From NCBI GenBank assembly GCA_002709235.1, contig PAQI01000024.1, positions 241,658 through 305,657 on the forward strand: a stretch of DNA of 64,000 nucleotides. Direction: 5' to 3'. The notes beneath the pieces are model-generated. The model had not been told where the DNA came from and searched no databases. It saw nothing but the letters and a program-made list of their open reading frames with translations. This DNA comes from Hirschia sp. GTDB lineage: Bacteria; Pseudomonadota; Alphaproteobacteria; Caulobacterales; Hyphomonadaceae. Within the stretch, counting starts at the first letter, position 1. Every line of letters begins with the position of its first letter. This document shows, in pieces, positions 8,956 through 17,258 of this stretch. Position numbers and translations under genes: made by a program.

Positions 8956-9954
8956 ATGACCCAGACCAGATTTGATGTTGCAGCCCTTGGCAATGCAATC
9001 ATGGATGTGATCGCGAGTGTCGAGGACCGATTTCTCGAAGACATGGATATTCCCAAGGCACGAATGAACATGATCGATGAGACACGTGCGGACATGCTCT
9101 ATGAGGCTCTGCCCGAAGACCGCATCGAGACATCTGGCGGATCAGCGGGCAATACAATTGCCTGTCTGAGGAGCTTCGGAGCCAGTGCTGCATTCATGGG
9201 CAAGGTCGCGCAGGATGCACTGGGCAATGCCTATAGGCAGGACATGGAAAATATCGGTGCCGCATTCTTCGGTGAGCCGCTGGTAAATGGACCCTCGACC
9301 GCACGCTCAATGATTGCCGTGACCCCTGATGGCGAACGCTCGATGAACACGTTTCTGGGCGCATCCACGGAATTTGAAGCCAATGACATCAGCGAAGACA
9401 TCGTCACCAATAGTGACTGGCTATATCTTGAAGGCTATCTGTTCGACAAACCTGCCGCCAAGACGGCTTTTGTCCATGCTTCGGAAATTGCCGTGAAGGC
9501 CGGGCGCAAGGTTGCCGTTACATTATCTGATGTTTTCTGCGTGGAACGTCACCGCGATGCGTTCCGGCATCTTGTGCGCACCCATGTCGACCTTGTGTTT
9601 GGCAATGAGGCGGAAATCCTCTCGCTTTACGAAACCGACGATTTCGATGCCGCCATTGCGCAACTTCAACAGGAAACGCGCTTTGCTGCGATCACGCGCT
9701 CCGAAAAGGGTGCCGTGGTGATCGATGGTGACCGCAAGATCGTTGTTCCCACGGAGCCTGTCGAGAAGGTCATTGATGCGACAGGTGCAGGCGATGCCTA
9801 TGCGGGCGGCTTCCTGTTTGGACTGTCACGCAATCTGGATCTGGAAACCTGCGCGAAGCTTGGAAATCTGGCGGCTGGCGAGGTAATCCAGCAATATGGC
9901 CCGCGTCCAAGCAGAAACCTGCTTGAGATCGCCAGGGGGAGGGGACTGCTTTAA
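8956..9954 (+). CDS. Adenosine kinase / PfkB-family sugar kinase
   Basis: Ribokinase-fold kinase that most likely phosphorylates adenosine (purine salvage). The first signature is SGGSAGNTIACLRSFGASAAFMG (split over residues ~57-80) and the second, with the catalytic Asp and anion hole, is DATGAGDAYAGGFL near residue 278. 332 residues from ATG 8956, which begins the conserved MTQTRFDVAALGNAIMDV. A longer upstream reading overlaps the divergent ATP-grasp gene and has no similarity. Its 3' end overlaps the convergent isomerase gene by 4 bases. The substrate call rests on overall resemblance to bacterial PfkB adenosine kinases. Confidence 0.85.
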   Translation: MTQTRFDVAALGNAIMDVIASVEDRFLEDMDIPKARMNMIDETRADMLYEALPEDRIETSGGSAGNTIACLRSFGASAAFMGKVAQDALGNAYRQDMENIGAAFFGEPLVNGPSTARSMIAVTPDGERSMNTFLGASTEFEANDISEDIVTNSDWLYLEGYLFDKPAAKTAFVHASEIAVKAGRKVAVTLSDVFCVERHRDAFRHLVRTHVDLVFGNEAEILSLYETDDFDAAIAQLQQETRFAAITRSEKGAVVIDGDRKIVVPTEPVEKVIDATGAGDAYAGGFLFGLSRNLDLETCAKLGNLAAGEVIQQYGPRPSRNLLEIARGRGLL

Positions 9955-10544
9955 CCGGCCTTTTGCAGCGCTTCTTCCACGAATTGAAGTCTGTCCTGCC
10001 CAAAGAACATCTCATCGCCGACAAAGAATGTCGGCGTTCCGAAAGCACCGCGATCGACGGCTTCCTGGGTGTGTGACTGGAGGAGTTCCTTGTTGACCGG
10101 ATCATTTGCCACGCTCCAGAACGCATCCGCGCTGATGCCCGCTTTTTCCAGGAGCTCGTCGAGTGTGGCGCTGTCTGCGACATTGGCACCATCACGCCAG
10201 ATGGCATTGAAACTTGTATCTAGCAGGGGTTTGAAAAGATCCGTGTGGCGCCAGCCCTCCAATGCACGCTGAATCGGAGCTGTATTCATCGGGAAATGCC
10301 TGTTCATGGACATGGGCACACCGGCCGCATTTGCGCAGCGCTGGAAGTCCTTGACCATGTATTTTGCCTTGGCCGGGTTGGCGATCGGCGGTTTGACACC
10401 AAGTGTTGTGAACAGTCCCATCAAGCTGATGGGTTTCCAGTCGATCTCGGCCATGGCGCGTTCCGCTATCTTGGGCAATTGGGCCCAGGCCAGGTAGCTG
10501 GCGGGACTGACAACATCGAAATAGATCTCGACTCGCGCTGACAT
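9951..10544 (-). CDS. 2-hydroxychromene-2-carboxylate isomerase (DsbA/kappa-GST fold)
   Basis: Glutathione-dependent isomerase family, first known from naphthalene breakdown. The thioredoxin-like fold starts EIYFDVVSPASYLAW, with Ser in place of a CxxC pair, and ends with GAFGTPTFFVGDEMFFGQDRL, including the cis-Pro. 197 residues from ATG 10544, which has AAAAGGAT at 7 bases; an ATG three codons earlier is less well placed. The divergent HxlR regulator at 10629 probably controls it. The real substrate is unknown, and no aromatic degradation genes lie nearby. Confidence 0.88.
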   Translation of the reverse strand: MSARVEIYFDVVSPASYLAWAQLPKIAERAMAEIDWKPISLMGLFTTLGVKPPIANPAKAKYMVKDFQRCANAAGVPMSMNRHFPMNTAPIQRALEGWRHTDLFKPLLDTSFNAIWRDGANVADSATLDELLEKAGISADAFWSVANDPVNKELLQSHTQEAVDRGAFGTPTFFVGDEMFFGQDRLQFVEEALQKAG

Positions 10545-10564
10545 GATCGGCATCCTTTTATGAA

Positions 10565-10577
10565 TTCTGTTTCAGAA
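10565..10577. promoter_or_regulatory. Inverted repeat, candidate HxlR operator 1
   Basis: TTCTG-ttt-CAGAA, a perfect 5-bp inverted repeat in the 84-base divergent region between the isomerase gene and hxlR. It lies just behind the isomerase ribosome site. Confidence 0.35.
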
Positions 10578-10582
10578 CTGAC

Positions 10583-10599
10583 GTAAGGTCCTTTCTTAC
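10583..10599. promoter_or_regulatory. Inverted repeat, candidate HxlR operator 2
   Basis: GTAAG-N7-CTTAC, a perfect inverted repeat of 17 bases at the middle of the divergent region. Its size and symmetry suit a dimeric winged-helix regulator of the HxlR type, so it is the better operator candidate of the two. Confidence 0.45.
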
Positions 10600-10628
10600 A
10601 TGGGCAAATCAGCTTTATATTACCAGCC

Positions 10629-11039
10629 ATGAAATGGGATGATCTTTCAGACGACTGGTGTCCTGTCGCGCGCACGCTTGGTGTGATCGGCGATCGCTGG
10701 ACGATTTTGATCGTGCGTGATTGCGTTCTCGGCATTTCACGTTTCGAAGGATTTCAGAAAAGTCTTGGGATCACGCGCCATGTGCTGGCGGATCGTCTCA
10801 AGCGCCTTGTAGACGCAGATGTCCTGACAAAGCAGCCCTATCAGACGGGTCCCGTCCGATATGATTATCTGCTGACGGACCGCGGCAAGGATCTGAGCGA
10901 TGTCCTCTCAGCCCTGCGAGACTGGGGCAGGGAACATGTCCCCCTGCGCCGCCCCTGTGCGACAGCGACCGACCATGAATTGGCGTGCCGCACAGAGACA
11001 GAAAAAGTCGTGATCAGGACTGCGCAGGACCAAGACTGA
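10629..11039 (+). CDS. HxlR-family transcriptional regulator
   Basis: 136-residue winged helix-turn-helix protein: CPVARTLGVIGDRWTILIVRDCVLGISRFEGFQ, then the recognition part ITRHVLADRLKRLVDADVL and the wing YDYLLTDRGKDL, the standard HxlR order. The conserved N-terminal Cys (residue 11) is present, the position that senses reactive species in some HxlR proteins. Divergent from the isomerase gene, which is the likely target together with itself; inverted repeats lie between. The last 26 bases overlap the convergent 3' end of grpE. Confidence 0.92.
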   Translation: MKWDDLSDDWCPVARTLGVIGDRWTILIVRDCVLGISRFEGFQKSLGITRHVLADRLKRLVDADVLTKQPYQTGPVRYDYLLTDRGKDLSDVLSALRDWGREHVPLRRPCATATDHELACRTETEKVVIRTAQDQD

Positions 11040-11601
11040 CAGCAACCATGGCCGCGCGAAGTGTGCGGTCCTTGATCTTCCAACCTGTCTGGAAAACAGC
11101 CGCAATGGTCTGGGCTGGTGCATCGGAGGGAATGCGGCTCACGGCCTCATGCATGTTCGGGTCGAATGGAACGCCCGGTGAAGCGTCCATGGCGACAACA
11201 TTGTTGCGAGCAAAGATGGCGTGCAGGTTCTTCTGCGTCATCTCGACACCTTCAAGCAGGTTCTTGCCCTTTTCTGACAGAGCCTCGCGGTCTTCCTCAC
11301 TCAGAACATCAAGCGCACTGGACAAATTGTCTGAGACGGCAAGAAGATCGAGTGCAAATTTCTCAACTGCATAGATGCGAGCATCCGCAACTTCCTTTTG
11401 CGACCGCTTGCGGACATTCTCTGTATCAGCAAGCGTGCGCAGCACCTGATCTTTCAGAGTGCTGACTTCAGCTTCCAGTTCCGCGATGCGTGCGGCTTGT
11501 GGGTCGATGGATTCGACCGTTGCAGCTTCTGCATCTGTTTCTGCCTCGGACGCGGACGGTTCAATATTTTCCTCGTCCTGCATTTGCGTCTCGTCACTCA
11601 T
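11014..11601 (-). CDS. grpE: Nucleotide exchange factor GrpE
   Basis: Releases ADP from DnaK. 195 residues from ATG 11601, which has an AGGAAAGGAC ribosome site; longer readings lack it. The acidic N-terminus (MSDETQMQDEENIEPS) leads into a long coiled coil (IAELEAEVSTLKDQVLRTLADTENVRKR, residues ~35-75), a four-helix part, and the beta-wing with FDPNMHEAVSRIPS and GWKIKDRTLRAAMVAVS. Its start overlaps the hrcA stop by 8 bases, so the two are one operon and translationally coupled. Convergent with hxlR. Confidence 0.97.
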   Translation of the reverse strand: MSDETQMQDEENIEPSASEAETDAEAATVESIDPQAARIAELEAEVSTLKDQVLRTLADTENVRKRSQKEVADARIYAVEKFALDLLAVSDNLSSALDVLSEEDREALSEKGKNLLEGVEMTQKNLHAIFARNNVVAMDASPGVPFDPNMHEAVSRIPSDAPAQTIAAVFQTGWKIKDRTLRAAMVAVSLGPAQS

Positions 11602-12709
11602 ATTTGTCCTTTCCTCCGGATACGGTTCGTCCATCCAGCAGCTGGCCGACGATCCGCGCGGTATAATCGACCAGGGGGATTACCCTGGCATAGTTGAGCC
11701 GCGTCGGACCAATCACGCCCAGCGCGCCGACAAGCTTGCGTTCCGCGTTCATATAGGGAGCCACAATCGTTGCGGAACCCGACAGGCTGAAGAGATTGCT
11801 CTCTGTGCCAATAAAAAGTCTTACCCCATCTGCCTGGCGAGCCTCATCAAGGACCCGAAGCAGGTTCTCCTTCTTGTCGAGTTCCTCGAACAACTGCTTC
11901 ACGCGGTCAAGGTCTTCTGCTGCGCGGGCGTCGTCTATCAGGTTTGCACGGCCTCTGACAATCAGGGATCGGCCGCGCTGGGGGTCTTCGCCCGTCCAAT
12001 GGGCAAATCCGTCTTCGATCAGGCGTGTTGCCGTCGCATCCAGCTGAGCCTGGTTTTCCCGCAATTCACTGAGTACACCTTCACGGGCTTCAGACAAGGT
12101 GCGACCGACCATGCGGGCATTGAGATAGTTGCGTGCTTCCGTCAGCGTGCTCTGGGGCAGGCCAGGGGGCAGGATCAGCAGACGATTCTCGACATCGCCA
12201 TCCTCTGACACGATGATCGCAAGTGCACGGTTCTCGGATACCGGCACGAAATCCACCTGCTTGACCGGTGCATCGCGCTTGGGGCTGGAAACCAGCCCGG
12301 CACCACCGGCAATCTCGGACAGGAGTTCGGAGGCTTCCCCCATGACATCGCGGGGCGATCCACCCTTGAGTCGCGCCATGTGCCGTTCGACCCGCTGGCG
12401 GTCTTCCTCGGCCAGATTGATACGGCCCACTTCCAGCAATCCGTCAACAAACACGCGCAGGCCGGACTGTGTCGGCAGGCGACCCGCAGAGATGTGTGGA
12501 CTGGCCAGCAGGCCCAGTTCCGTCAGGTCCGACATCACATTGCGTATTGATGCCGGCGACAGCTTCACGCCGCGCCTGGATATCGTTCGCGATCCCACCG
12601 GCTCGCCGGTTTCCATATAGGCCTGCATGATCTCATCGAAGATCAGACGCGAGCGCTCATCCATGGCAACAAGCTGTGAAGGTGTCGAAGGGTTAGGTTG
12701 GTTTGTCAT
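11594..12709 (-). CDS. hrcA: Heat-inducible transcription repressor HrcA
   Basis: Repressor that binds CIRCE elements in front of groESL and other heat-shock genes, and is kept active by GroEL. 371 residues: winged-helix N-terminus (ERSRLIFDEIMQAYMETGEPVGSRTI, SPASIRNVMSDLTELGLL, the SAGRLPTQSGLRVFVD segment), then a GAF-like domain and a C-terminal segment with LVGALGVIGPTRLNYARVIPLVDYTARI. No CIRCE copy is visible in front of hrcA-grpE here, so its targets are presumably outside the window. Divergent from rph, the usual alphaproteobacterial arrangement. Confidence 0.97.
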   Translation of the reverse strand: MTNQPNPSTPSQLVAMDERSRLIFDEIMQAYMETGEPVGSRTISRRGVKLSPASIRNVMSDLTELGLLASPHISAGRLPTQSGLRVFVDGLLEVGRINLAEEDRQRVERHMARLKGGSPRDVMGEASELLSEIAGGAGLVSSPKRDAPVKQVDFVPVSENRALAIIVSEDGDVENRLLILPPGLPQSTLTEARNYLNARMVGRTLSEAREGVLSELRENQAQLDATATRLIEDGFAHWTGEDPQRGRSLIVRGRANLIDDARAAEDLDRVKQLFEELDKKENLLRVLDEARQADGVRLFIGTESNLFSLSGSATIVAPYMNAERKLVGALGVIGPTRLNYARVIPLVDYTARIVGQLLDGRTVSGGKDKYE

Positions 12710-12718
12710 GACCTGTGT

Positions 12719-12747
12719 AAACTAGGATGATGTGACATAAGGTTCAA
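12719..12747 (-). promoter_or_regulatory. Candidate promoter for hrcA-grpE
   Basis: Read on the minus strand: TTGAAC (12747-12742), 17 bases, then TAGTTT (12724-12719), ten bases before the hrcA ATG. The -35 is good for sigma-70 and also resembles the CTTGAA of RpoH-type heat-shock promoters; the -10 is poor. The short leader makes an alternative upstream promoter possible. Confidence 0.3.
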
Positions 12748-12821
12748 CGCGCTTTACGCATCATTGCCAATCTGCCTGCCGATCATGTATCGCCTCTGGA
12801 CACATGAGAGAGGAAAAATTC

Positions 12822-13553
12822 ATGACCGCATTCACTCGCCCGTCCAAGCGTGAACCCAATTGCCTGCGCGACATCGTATTGGAAACTGGCGTCAATCGCT
12901 ATGCTGAGGGCTCCTGTATTGCAAAATTCGGCAATACGCATGTGCTGTGCACGGCGACCTGGACGGGGGATGTCCCACGCTGGATGAAGGGCTCCGGCAA
13001 GGGATGGGTCACGGCAGAATATGGCATGCTTCCGCGCTCGACCCACACACGCAACCGCCGCGAAGCCGCATCCGGCAAGCAGGGTGGACGGACAATGGAA
13101 ATCCAGCGCCTCATCGGTCGTGCCTTTCGGTCGGTGACAGATCTCAAGGCACTGGGCGAAAACCAGATCACGATCGACTGCGACGTATTGCAGGCCGATG
13201 GCGGCACACGCACCGCGGCGATCACCGGTGGTTATGTCGCGCTGGCACTGGCCTGTCGTTACCTCAAGGATGAGGGCATCATCACCTCCGACCCGCTGAC
13301 TGCACAGGCAGCCGCGATTTCCTGCGGTATCTTCCAGGACGTGCCCGTGCTGGATCTGGACTATGCAGAAGATTCCTCTGCAATGGTCGATGCCAATTTC
13401 GTCATGTCCTCAGACGGTGCCATTATCGAAGTACAGGGAACTGGCGAAGAACGTCCTTTCACCCGCGCCGAATTCAACGCGCTGACCGATCTGGCTGAAA
13501 AAGGTTGCAATGAACTCTTTGCCCTCCAAAAAGCCGCGATTGGCGCTGCCTGA
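12822..13553 (+). CDS. rph: Ribonuclease PH
   Basis: Phosphorolytic 3'-5' exoribonuclease that trims tRNA 3' ends. 243 residues: [23 protein letters not shown], a [22 protein letters not shown] loop with the RNA-binding Arg residues (around 70-90), [11 protein letters not shown] and the phosphate-site region [24 protein letters not shown] 12822 follows GAGAGGAAAA; an ATG six codons earlier lacks this spacing. In many alphaproteobacteria rdgB and hemW follow directly; here three other genes come between. Confidence 0.97.
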   Translation: MTAFTRPSKREPNCLRDIVLETGVNRYAEGSCIAKFGNTHVLCTATWTGDVPRWMKGSGKGWVTAEYGMLPRSTHTRNRREAASGKQGGRTMEIQRLIGRAFRSVTDLKALGENQITIDCDVLQADGGTRTAAITGGYVALALACRYLKDEGIITSDPLTAQAAAISCGIFQDVPVLDLDYAEDSSAMVDANFVMSSDGAIIEVQGTGEERPFTRAEFNALTDLAEKGCNELFALQKAAIGAA

Positions 13554-13567
13554 ATTTAGGTCTCGAA

Positions 13568-13628
13568 TTCCGGTGAAGAGTTGGATATAACTGGTTATAA
13601 TAGGTTATATCCCGCGTTTTCACCGGAA
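13568..13628. repeat. Nested palindrome in the lysR leader
   Basis: Two inverted repeats share one centre (~13598). The outer arms TTCCGGTGAA (13568-13577) and TTCACCGGAA (13619-13628) and the inner arms GGATATAAC (13583-13591) and GTTATATCC (13604-13612) are all perfect. The middle adds direct copies of GGTTATA (13593, 13603). It ends 7 bases before the lysR ATG, and the right outer arm holds the only Shine-Dalgarno-like GGAA. It could be an operator, an RNA hairpin over the ribosome site, or both. Confidence 0.75.
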
Positions 13629-13635
13629 CTTCTTT

Positions 13636-14487
13636 ATGGCTCCGACCTTCCGGCAATTGCAGGCTGCCAAAGCCGTATTGGAGAGTGGATCCTTCAATGG
13701 TGCCGCTGCGCGTCTGTGCATGTCCCAGGTCGCGATCAGTCGGCATATCGCAGCGCTGGAAAAACATGTCGGCGCGCGCATCTTTCTGCGCGACAGGGGC
13801 CAGGCTGCGCGATTGTCGCAGGCGGGGGAGGTGTTTGTTGCGCAATTTGCGGATCTGCTAAGCCAGACAAGTTCGTTCACACCCGCCACCGATGATGAAG
13901 TCGTCAGGGTGTCCTGTGATGCAGTGCTTGGCCAGATCATCACTCAGGATATCTGGCAGCTTCTTGAAACCGATGACGGCCTTGAGATCGCGTTCACGAC
14001 CGAAGACAATGCAGATATCATCTATAGTCTTAATCCAGATGATTCCGATGGCGCTTCAAACCGGGACATATTGGGAAATGTCGAAACGGCGCTTCTTGTA
14101 AGTCCTGATTGTCTGGATGCTCAATGCTGGGCTGAAGGAGAGGTCGATGGATTTGCCATGCTGGCACTTCGCCAATCGCGACTTGACCCGGCATCAGAGG
14201 TTCTCAGAAATCATGATGGCCTGCCTTTGCAGTGTAGCGGGCTGCGATATGCACCAGATCTGAGAGCTATGATCGCGCTTGCCTTGCGTGGTTCCGGCGG
14301 CATTTGGCTACCGACAGCGCTCGTGCTGGATCACATCGAGACCGGGCATCTGGTCGATCTAGAGATGGACATGCCGCAAATACACTGCGTGCGGCGAAGT
14401 GCACCCGGAAGTTCACACAAGCAGGCGATATTGACGGTTCAGGCCGCTATCGATGCGCAATTGCGTAGATGTCTTCAGATGAGCTGA
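13636..14487 (+). CDS. LysR-type transcriptional regulator
   Basis: 283 residues. The N-terminal helix-turn-helix is typical: FRQLQAAKAVLESGSFNGAAARLCMSQVAISRHIAALEKHVGARIFLRDRG (written over residues 5-55, including the SQVAISRHI recognition helix). The effector-binding half is recognisable by layout but divergent, with an acidic central stretch (LNPDDSDGASNRD). No divergent target gene is present, because rph upstream runs in the same direction; the palindrome over its leader suggests self-regulation. The gene interrupts the common rph-rdgB order. Confidence 0.88.
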   Translation: MAPTFRQLQAAKAVLESGSFNGAAARLCMSQVAISRHIAALEKHVGARIFLRDRGQAARLSQAGEVFVAQFADLLSQTSSFTPATDDEVVRVSCDAVLGQIITQDIWQLLETDDGLEIAFTTEDNADIIYSLNPDDSDGASNRDILGNVETALLVSPDCLDAQCWAEGEVDGFAMLALRQSRLDPASEVLRNHDGLPLQCSGLRYAPDLRAMIALALRGSGGIWLPTALVLDHIETGHLVDLEMDMPQIHCVRRSAPGSSHKQAILTVQAAIDAQLRRCLQMS

Positions 14488-14504
14488 GGGCCAAACAGCC
14501 TGTC

Positions 14505-14750
14505 TTATTCGGCAGCCGCGCCGATACTGCCGGTATCTGCATTGTCTTCTTCATCCCAGATCAGGATATCACCAGGCTGGCATTGCAGTTCTCGGCACAA
14601 CGCTTCCAGCGTGGAAAAACGTATGGCCTTGGCTTTGCCGGTCTTCAGAATCGATAGGTTTGCAAGCGTGATTCCGACCCGCTCACCCAGTTCGGTGAGA
14701 GACATGCGACGGTCCAGGAGGACCCTATCAAGGGTAACGCGAATCGACAT
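14505..14750 (-). CDS. Small XRE-family regulator (YozG-like)
   Basis: 81 residues, almost entirely a Cro/C1-type helix-turn-helix: VTLDRVLLDRRMSLTELGERVGIT, then LANLSILKTGKAKAIRFSTLEALCRELQCQPGDIL, and a short acidic Ala-rich tail. This subtype is usually encoded beside a DUF2975 membrane protein, as here (23 bases away, same strand). It probably represses its own operon. Convergent with the LysR gene, 17 bases between stops. Confidence 0.88.
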   Translation of the reverse strand: MSIRVTLDRVLLDRRMSLTELGERVGITLANLSILKTGKAKAIRFSTLEALCRELQCQPGDILIWDEEDNADTGSIGAAAE

Positions 14751-14773
14751 CTGTTATCTGTCGCCTATCATGT

Positions 14774-15310
14774 CTAGATTGTCATCTTCTGGTCTTCACG
14801 AAGCCGTGCACCTTCGTCAAAGACCTGAGACAGGACGATGAGAACAAGAACAGCGCCCCAGACCACGAAATTGGTCGCAAATCGCAAAGTCAGTTCGCCT
14901 CCGTCATGCATCAACAGATTGATTACAGGCCCGACAAACAGCCGGGCCAGCTCCAGTCCGGCCAGCGCCATTGAGATCTTGCGCAAGCGGACGGCATTTT
15001 CCGGAACAAACGGATCGCCTGCAACAAGTGTCTCGAATACGCCGCGCAACAGTGAGGAAATCGCCATCACACCAAGGCATACAATAGACCCAACGACAGT
15101 CCAGCTGACCAGGTTCCCTGCGCCATGAATGGAGATCTCTCCAAGAACGCCTGCCTTGAGTTCACCGCCTGCCAGTTGCGCAACAAGGGAAATCGCGGCA
15201 ATCAGCCAGATAAACCCCAGTGCGGCACATGCAGCCACCCAGGCTGCATCCACCAGAATCTTCAGGACTGAGGACAGGGACCCCTGTCCCAATGCGCGCA
15301 TCAGCATCAT
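14774..15310 (-). CDS. DUF2975 membrane protein
   Basis: 178 residues with four predicted membrane helices (about 19-44, 60-86, 105-125 and 140-162). The loop after helix 2 (FETLVAGDPFVPENAVRLRKISMALAGLEL) is the recognisable DUF2975 element (GDPF.. N..RLR.I). The function is unknown; family members pair with a YozG-type regulator, seen directly downstream. The start is MMLMRALGQG at 15310 with GAGG upstream. The leader on the minus strand holds a perfect 6-bp hairpin (15330-15344). Confidence 0.82.
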   Translation of the reverse strand: MMLMRALGQGSLSSVLKILVDAAWVAACAALGFIWLIAAISLVAQLAGGELKAGVLGEISIHGAGNLVSWTVVGSIVCLGVMAISSLLRGVFETLVAGDPFVPENAVRLRKISMALAGLELARLFVGPVINLLMHDGGELTLRFATNFVVWGAVLVLIVLSQVFDEGARLREDQKMTI

Positions 15311-15329
15311 CCGGCCTCGTTTCGATCAT

Positions 15330-15344
15330 CGTCCCGGAGGGACG
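15330..15344. repeat. Short perfect hairpin between DUF2975 gene and rdgB
   Basis: CGTCCC-gga-GGGACG, a perfect 6-bp stem with a 3-base loop, in the divergent region. A second small hairpin, TCGCC-tatag-GGCGA, lies at 15366-15380. Neither has a T-run; they are possible operators or leader structures. Confidence 0.4.
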
Positions 15345-15398
15345 CGCAATAAACCAATGTGGTTCTCGCCTATAGGGCGAAAGTCATGAATAATCAGT

Positions 15399-15427
15399 TT
15401 GACACGAACCATATCGAAAAACAATAT
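15399..15427 (+). promoter_or_regulatory. Candidate promoter for rdgB-hemW
   Basis: A perfect -35 TTGACA (15399-15404), 17 bases, then CAATAT (15422-15427), about 50 bases before the rdgB start. The -10 matches only half of the consensus. It supports an independent promoter for rdgB now that rph is separated from it. Confidence 0.4.
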
Positions 15428-15475
15428 GGATATACACATTCAGATTCGCAAGCCCCAGCAAAGGAAGCAAGATCG

Positions 15476-16081
15476 ATGACCCAGCGCCGCAAACTCGTTC
15501 CCGGCCGCATCGTGGCTGCGACGCATAATCCGGGAAAGATCCCGGAACTGACCGCGCTATTCGCACCACATGGCTTTGAAGTCGTGTCCGCCGGAGAGCT
15601 TGGCCTGCCTGAGCCAGTCGAAGATGGCGACAGTTTTGAGGCAAACGCGAAAATCAAGGCTTTGGCAGCGGCAAAGGGTGCAAACCTTCCGGCTCTGGCA
15701 GATGATTCGGGGCTGGCCGTGGATGCGCTGAATGGCGCGCCGGGCATCTATTCGGCACGCTGGGCCGGGCCGGGCAAGGATTTTGCCGTCGCCATGCAAA
15801 GGGTGAATGACGCGCTGGCCGAAGAAGAAGCGGCCGACCGCAGTGCCCGTTTTGTCAGCGCGCTATGTGTCGCCTGGCCGGACGGACATACCGAAACCTT
15901 CGTCGGCGATGTCCGCGGTGAACTGGTGTGGCCACCGCGTGGCGAAAAGGGGTTTGGCTATGACCCGATTTTCGTTGCAGAGGGCAAGACGCAGACATTT
16001 GCCGAAATGGAACCAGAGGCCAAACACGCCATGAGCCACAGGGCAAACGCGTTCAGCCATTTGCTTTCTGCAATATTGTGA
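15476..16081 (+). CDS. rdgB: XTP/dITP diphosphatase (HAM1 family)
   Basis: Removes non-canonical purine nucleotides (dITP, XTP) from the pool. 201 residues: [13 protein letters not shown] carries the (S/T)xNxxK nucleotide motif, then [40 protein letters not shown] with the catalytic acid residues, and GFGYDPIF near the end. ATG 15476 has AAGGAAG nearby; the frame is open to 15359 but the extra residues are not conserved. The stop overlaps the hemW start (GTGA), so the two are coupled. Confidence 0.96.
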   Translation: MTQRRKLVPGRIVAATHNPGKIPELTALFAPHGFEVVSAGELGLPEPVEDGDSFEANAKIKALAAAKGANLPALADDSGLAVDALNGAPGIYSARWAGPGKDFAVAMQRVNDALAEEEAADRSARFVSALCVAWPDGHTETFVGDVRGELVWPPRGEKGFGYDPIFVAEGKTQTFAEMEPEAKHAMSHRANAFSHLLSAIL

Positions 16082-17238
16082 CGCTGGAATTTGAGCCTGA
16101 ACGCGGATTCGGGATCTATCTGCATTGGCCCTATTGCGCAAAGATCTGTCCCTATTGCGATTTTAATGTCTATGCCGCCAAGTCACGCGATACCGCACCG
16201 CTTGTATCTGCGCTTCGACATGACCTGACCCATTGGCGCAAGCTGACGGGACCACGACAGGTCGACAGCATTTTCTTTGGTGGCGGTACGCCTTCACTAC
16301 TGCCACCGGCCCAGATTTCTGAACTGATCGCCCACATCAAGTCCCATTGGGGGCTGGCAGAAGGTGCGGAAATCACGCTGGAAGCCAATCCAGATGACAT
16401 GTCCCGGTTTGAGGGTGCAGCCGATGCGGGCGTGACCCGGTTATCCTTGGGTGTGCAATCCCTACAGGATGACGAGCTGCGTTTTCTGGGGCGCAATCAT
16501 GATGCAGGGCTCGCGCGCAAGGCCATAGAGGAAGCCCGGCGGCGCTTTGCGTCTTTGTCCGTGGATTTCATCTATGCATTGCCAGAGCAGACCATTGAAG
16601 ACTGGTTACGCGCGCTCGATGAGGCCCTGTTACTCGATGCAGATCATCTCTCGCTCTATGAGCTGACAATCGAGCCGGGGGCAGCCTTTGCACGCGCGGT
16701 GGCCCGCAAGAACTGGACACCTGCCGATGAGGATATGGCCGCAGATCTTTATGAATTGACGCAGGCAAAAACAGACGCTGCAGGCTATCCCGCTTATGAG
16801 ATCTCCAATCACGCGCGCGGAGCTGCCCATCAGTCACGCCATAACAGGATTTACTGGCGGTCGGGTGACTGGGTTGGTGTTGGGCCGGGCGCACATGGGC
16901 GGTTGACGATTGATGGCGCGCGGCGTGGCTATGTCGCGCAAAAACGACCGGGTGATTATCAGGATCAGATCAGCGCGCATGGCAATGGCATCGCCGAGAC
17001 AGAACAGCTTTCCATAAAGGATGTAGCAGTCGAACGCCTGATCATGGGCCTGCGTATGAGCGAGGGTCTGGCCCGATCGGATATTGAATCTTTGACAGGT
17101 CAGCGCATGCCCGCCGCAGACCTGGATCGTCTTGGCGATGAAGGATTATTGGTCGCGACGCAGGACCATATTCATCTCACCGCACAAGGGCGCTTGCTGG
17201 CCGACCACGTTGCGGCGCGCCTCATCGACACGCTCTGA
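16078..17238 (+). CDS. hemW: Radical SAM heme chaperone HemW
   Basis: Formerly annotated as coproporphyrinogen oxidase (HemN-like); HemW proteins bind and deliver heme. 386 residues: C20, C24 and C27 in [12 protein letters not shown] bind the [4Fe-4S] cluster; [16 protein letters not shown] and [10 protein letters not shown] are typical; the family motif HNRIYW is present. HemW lacks the extra Cys of true HemN, consistent with [10 protein letters not shown] here. GTG start at 16078 overlaps the rdgB stop by 4 bases. Convergent with the LpoA-like gene, 20 bases between stops. Confidence 0.95.
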   Translation: MTLEFEPERGFGIYLHWPYCAKICPYCDFNVYAAKSRDTAPLVSALRHDLTHWRKLTGPRQVDSIFFGGGTPSLLPPAQISELIAHIKSHWGLAEGAEITLEANPDDMSRFEGAADAGVTRLSLGVQSLQDDELRFLGRNHDAGLARKAIEEARRRFASLSVDFIYALPEQTIEDWLRALDEALLLDADHLSLYELTIEPGAAFARAVARKNWTPADEDMAADLYELTQAKTDAAGYPAYEISNHARGAAHQSRHNRIYWRSGDWVGVGPGAHGRLTIDGARRGYVAQKRPGDYQDQISAHGNGIAETEQLSIKDVAVERLIMGLRMSEGLARSDIESLTGQRMPAADLDRLGDEGLLVATQDHIHLTAQGRLLADHVAARLIDTL

Positions 17239-17258
17239 GTGCGCGTCAATCGGTTGGC

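Noticed and set aside
12710..12821. A CIRCE element upstream of hrcA-grpE
   Set aside because: No TTAGCACTC-N9-GAGTGCTAA or close variant is present between hrcA and rph.
15386..15475. An extended N-terminus for RdgB starting at ATG 15386 (MNNQFDT)
   Set aside because: The extra 30 residues are not family-like, and the ATG at 15476 has a ribosome site and begins just before the conserved domain.
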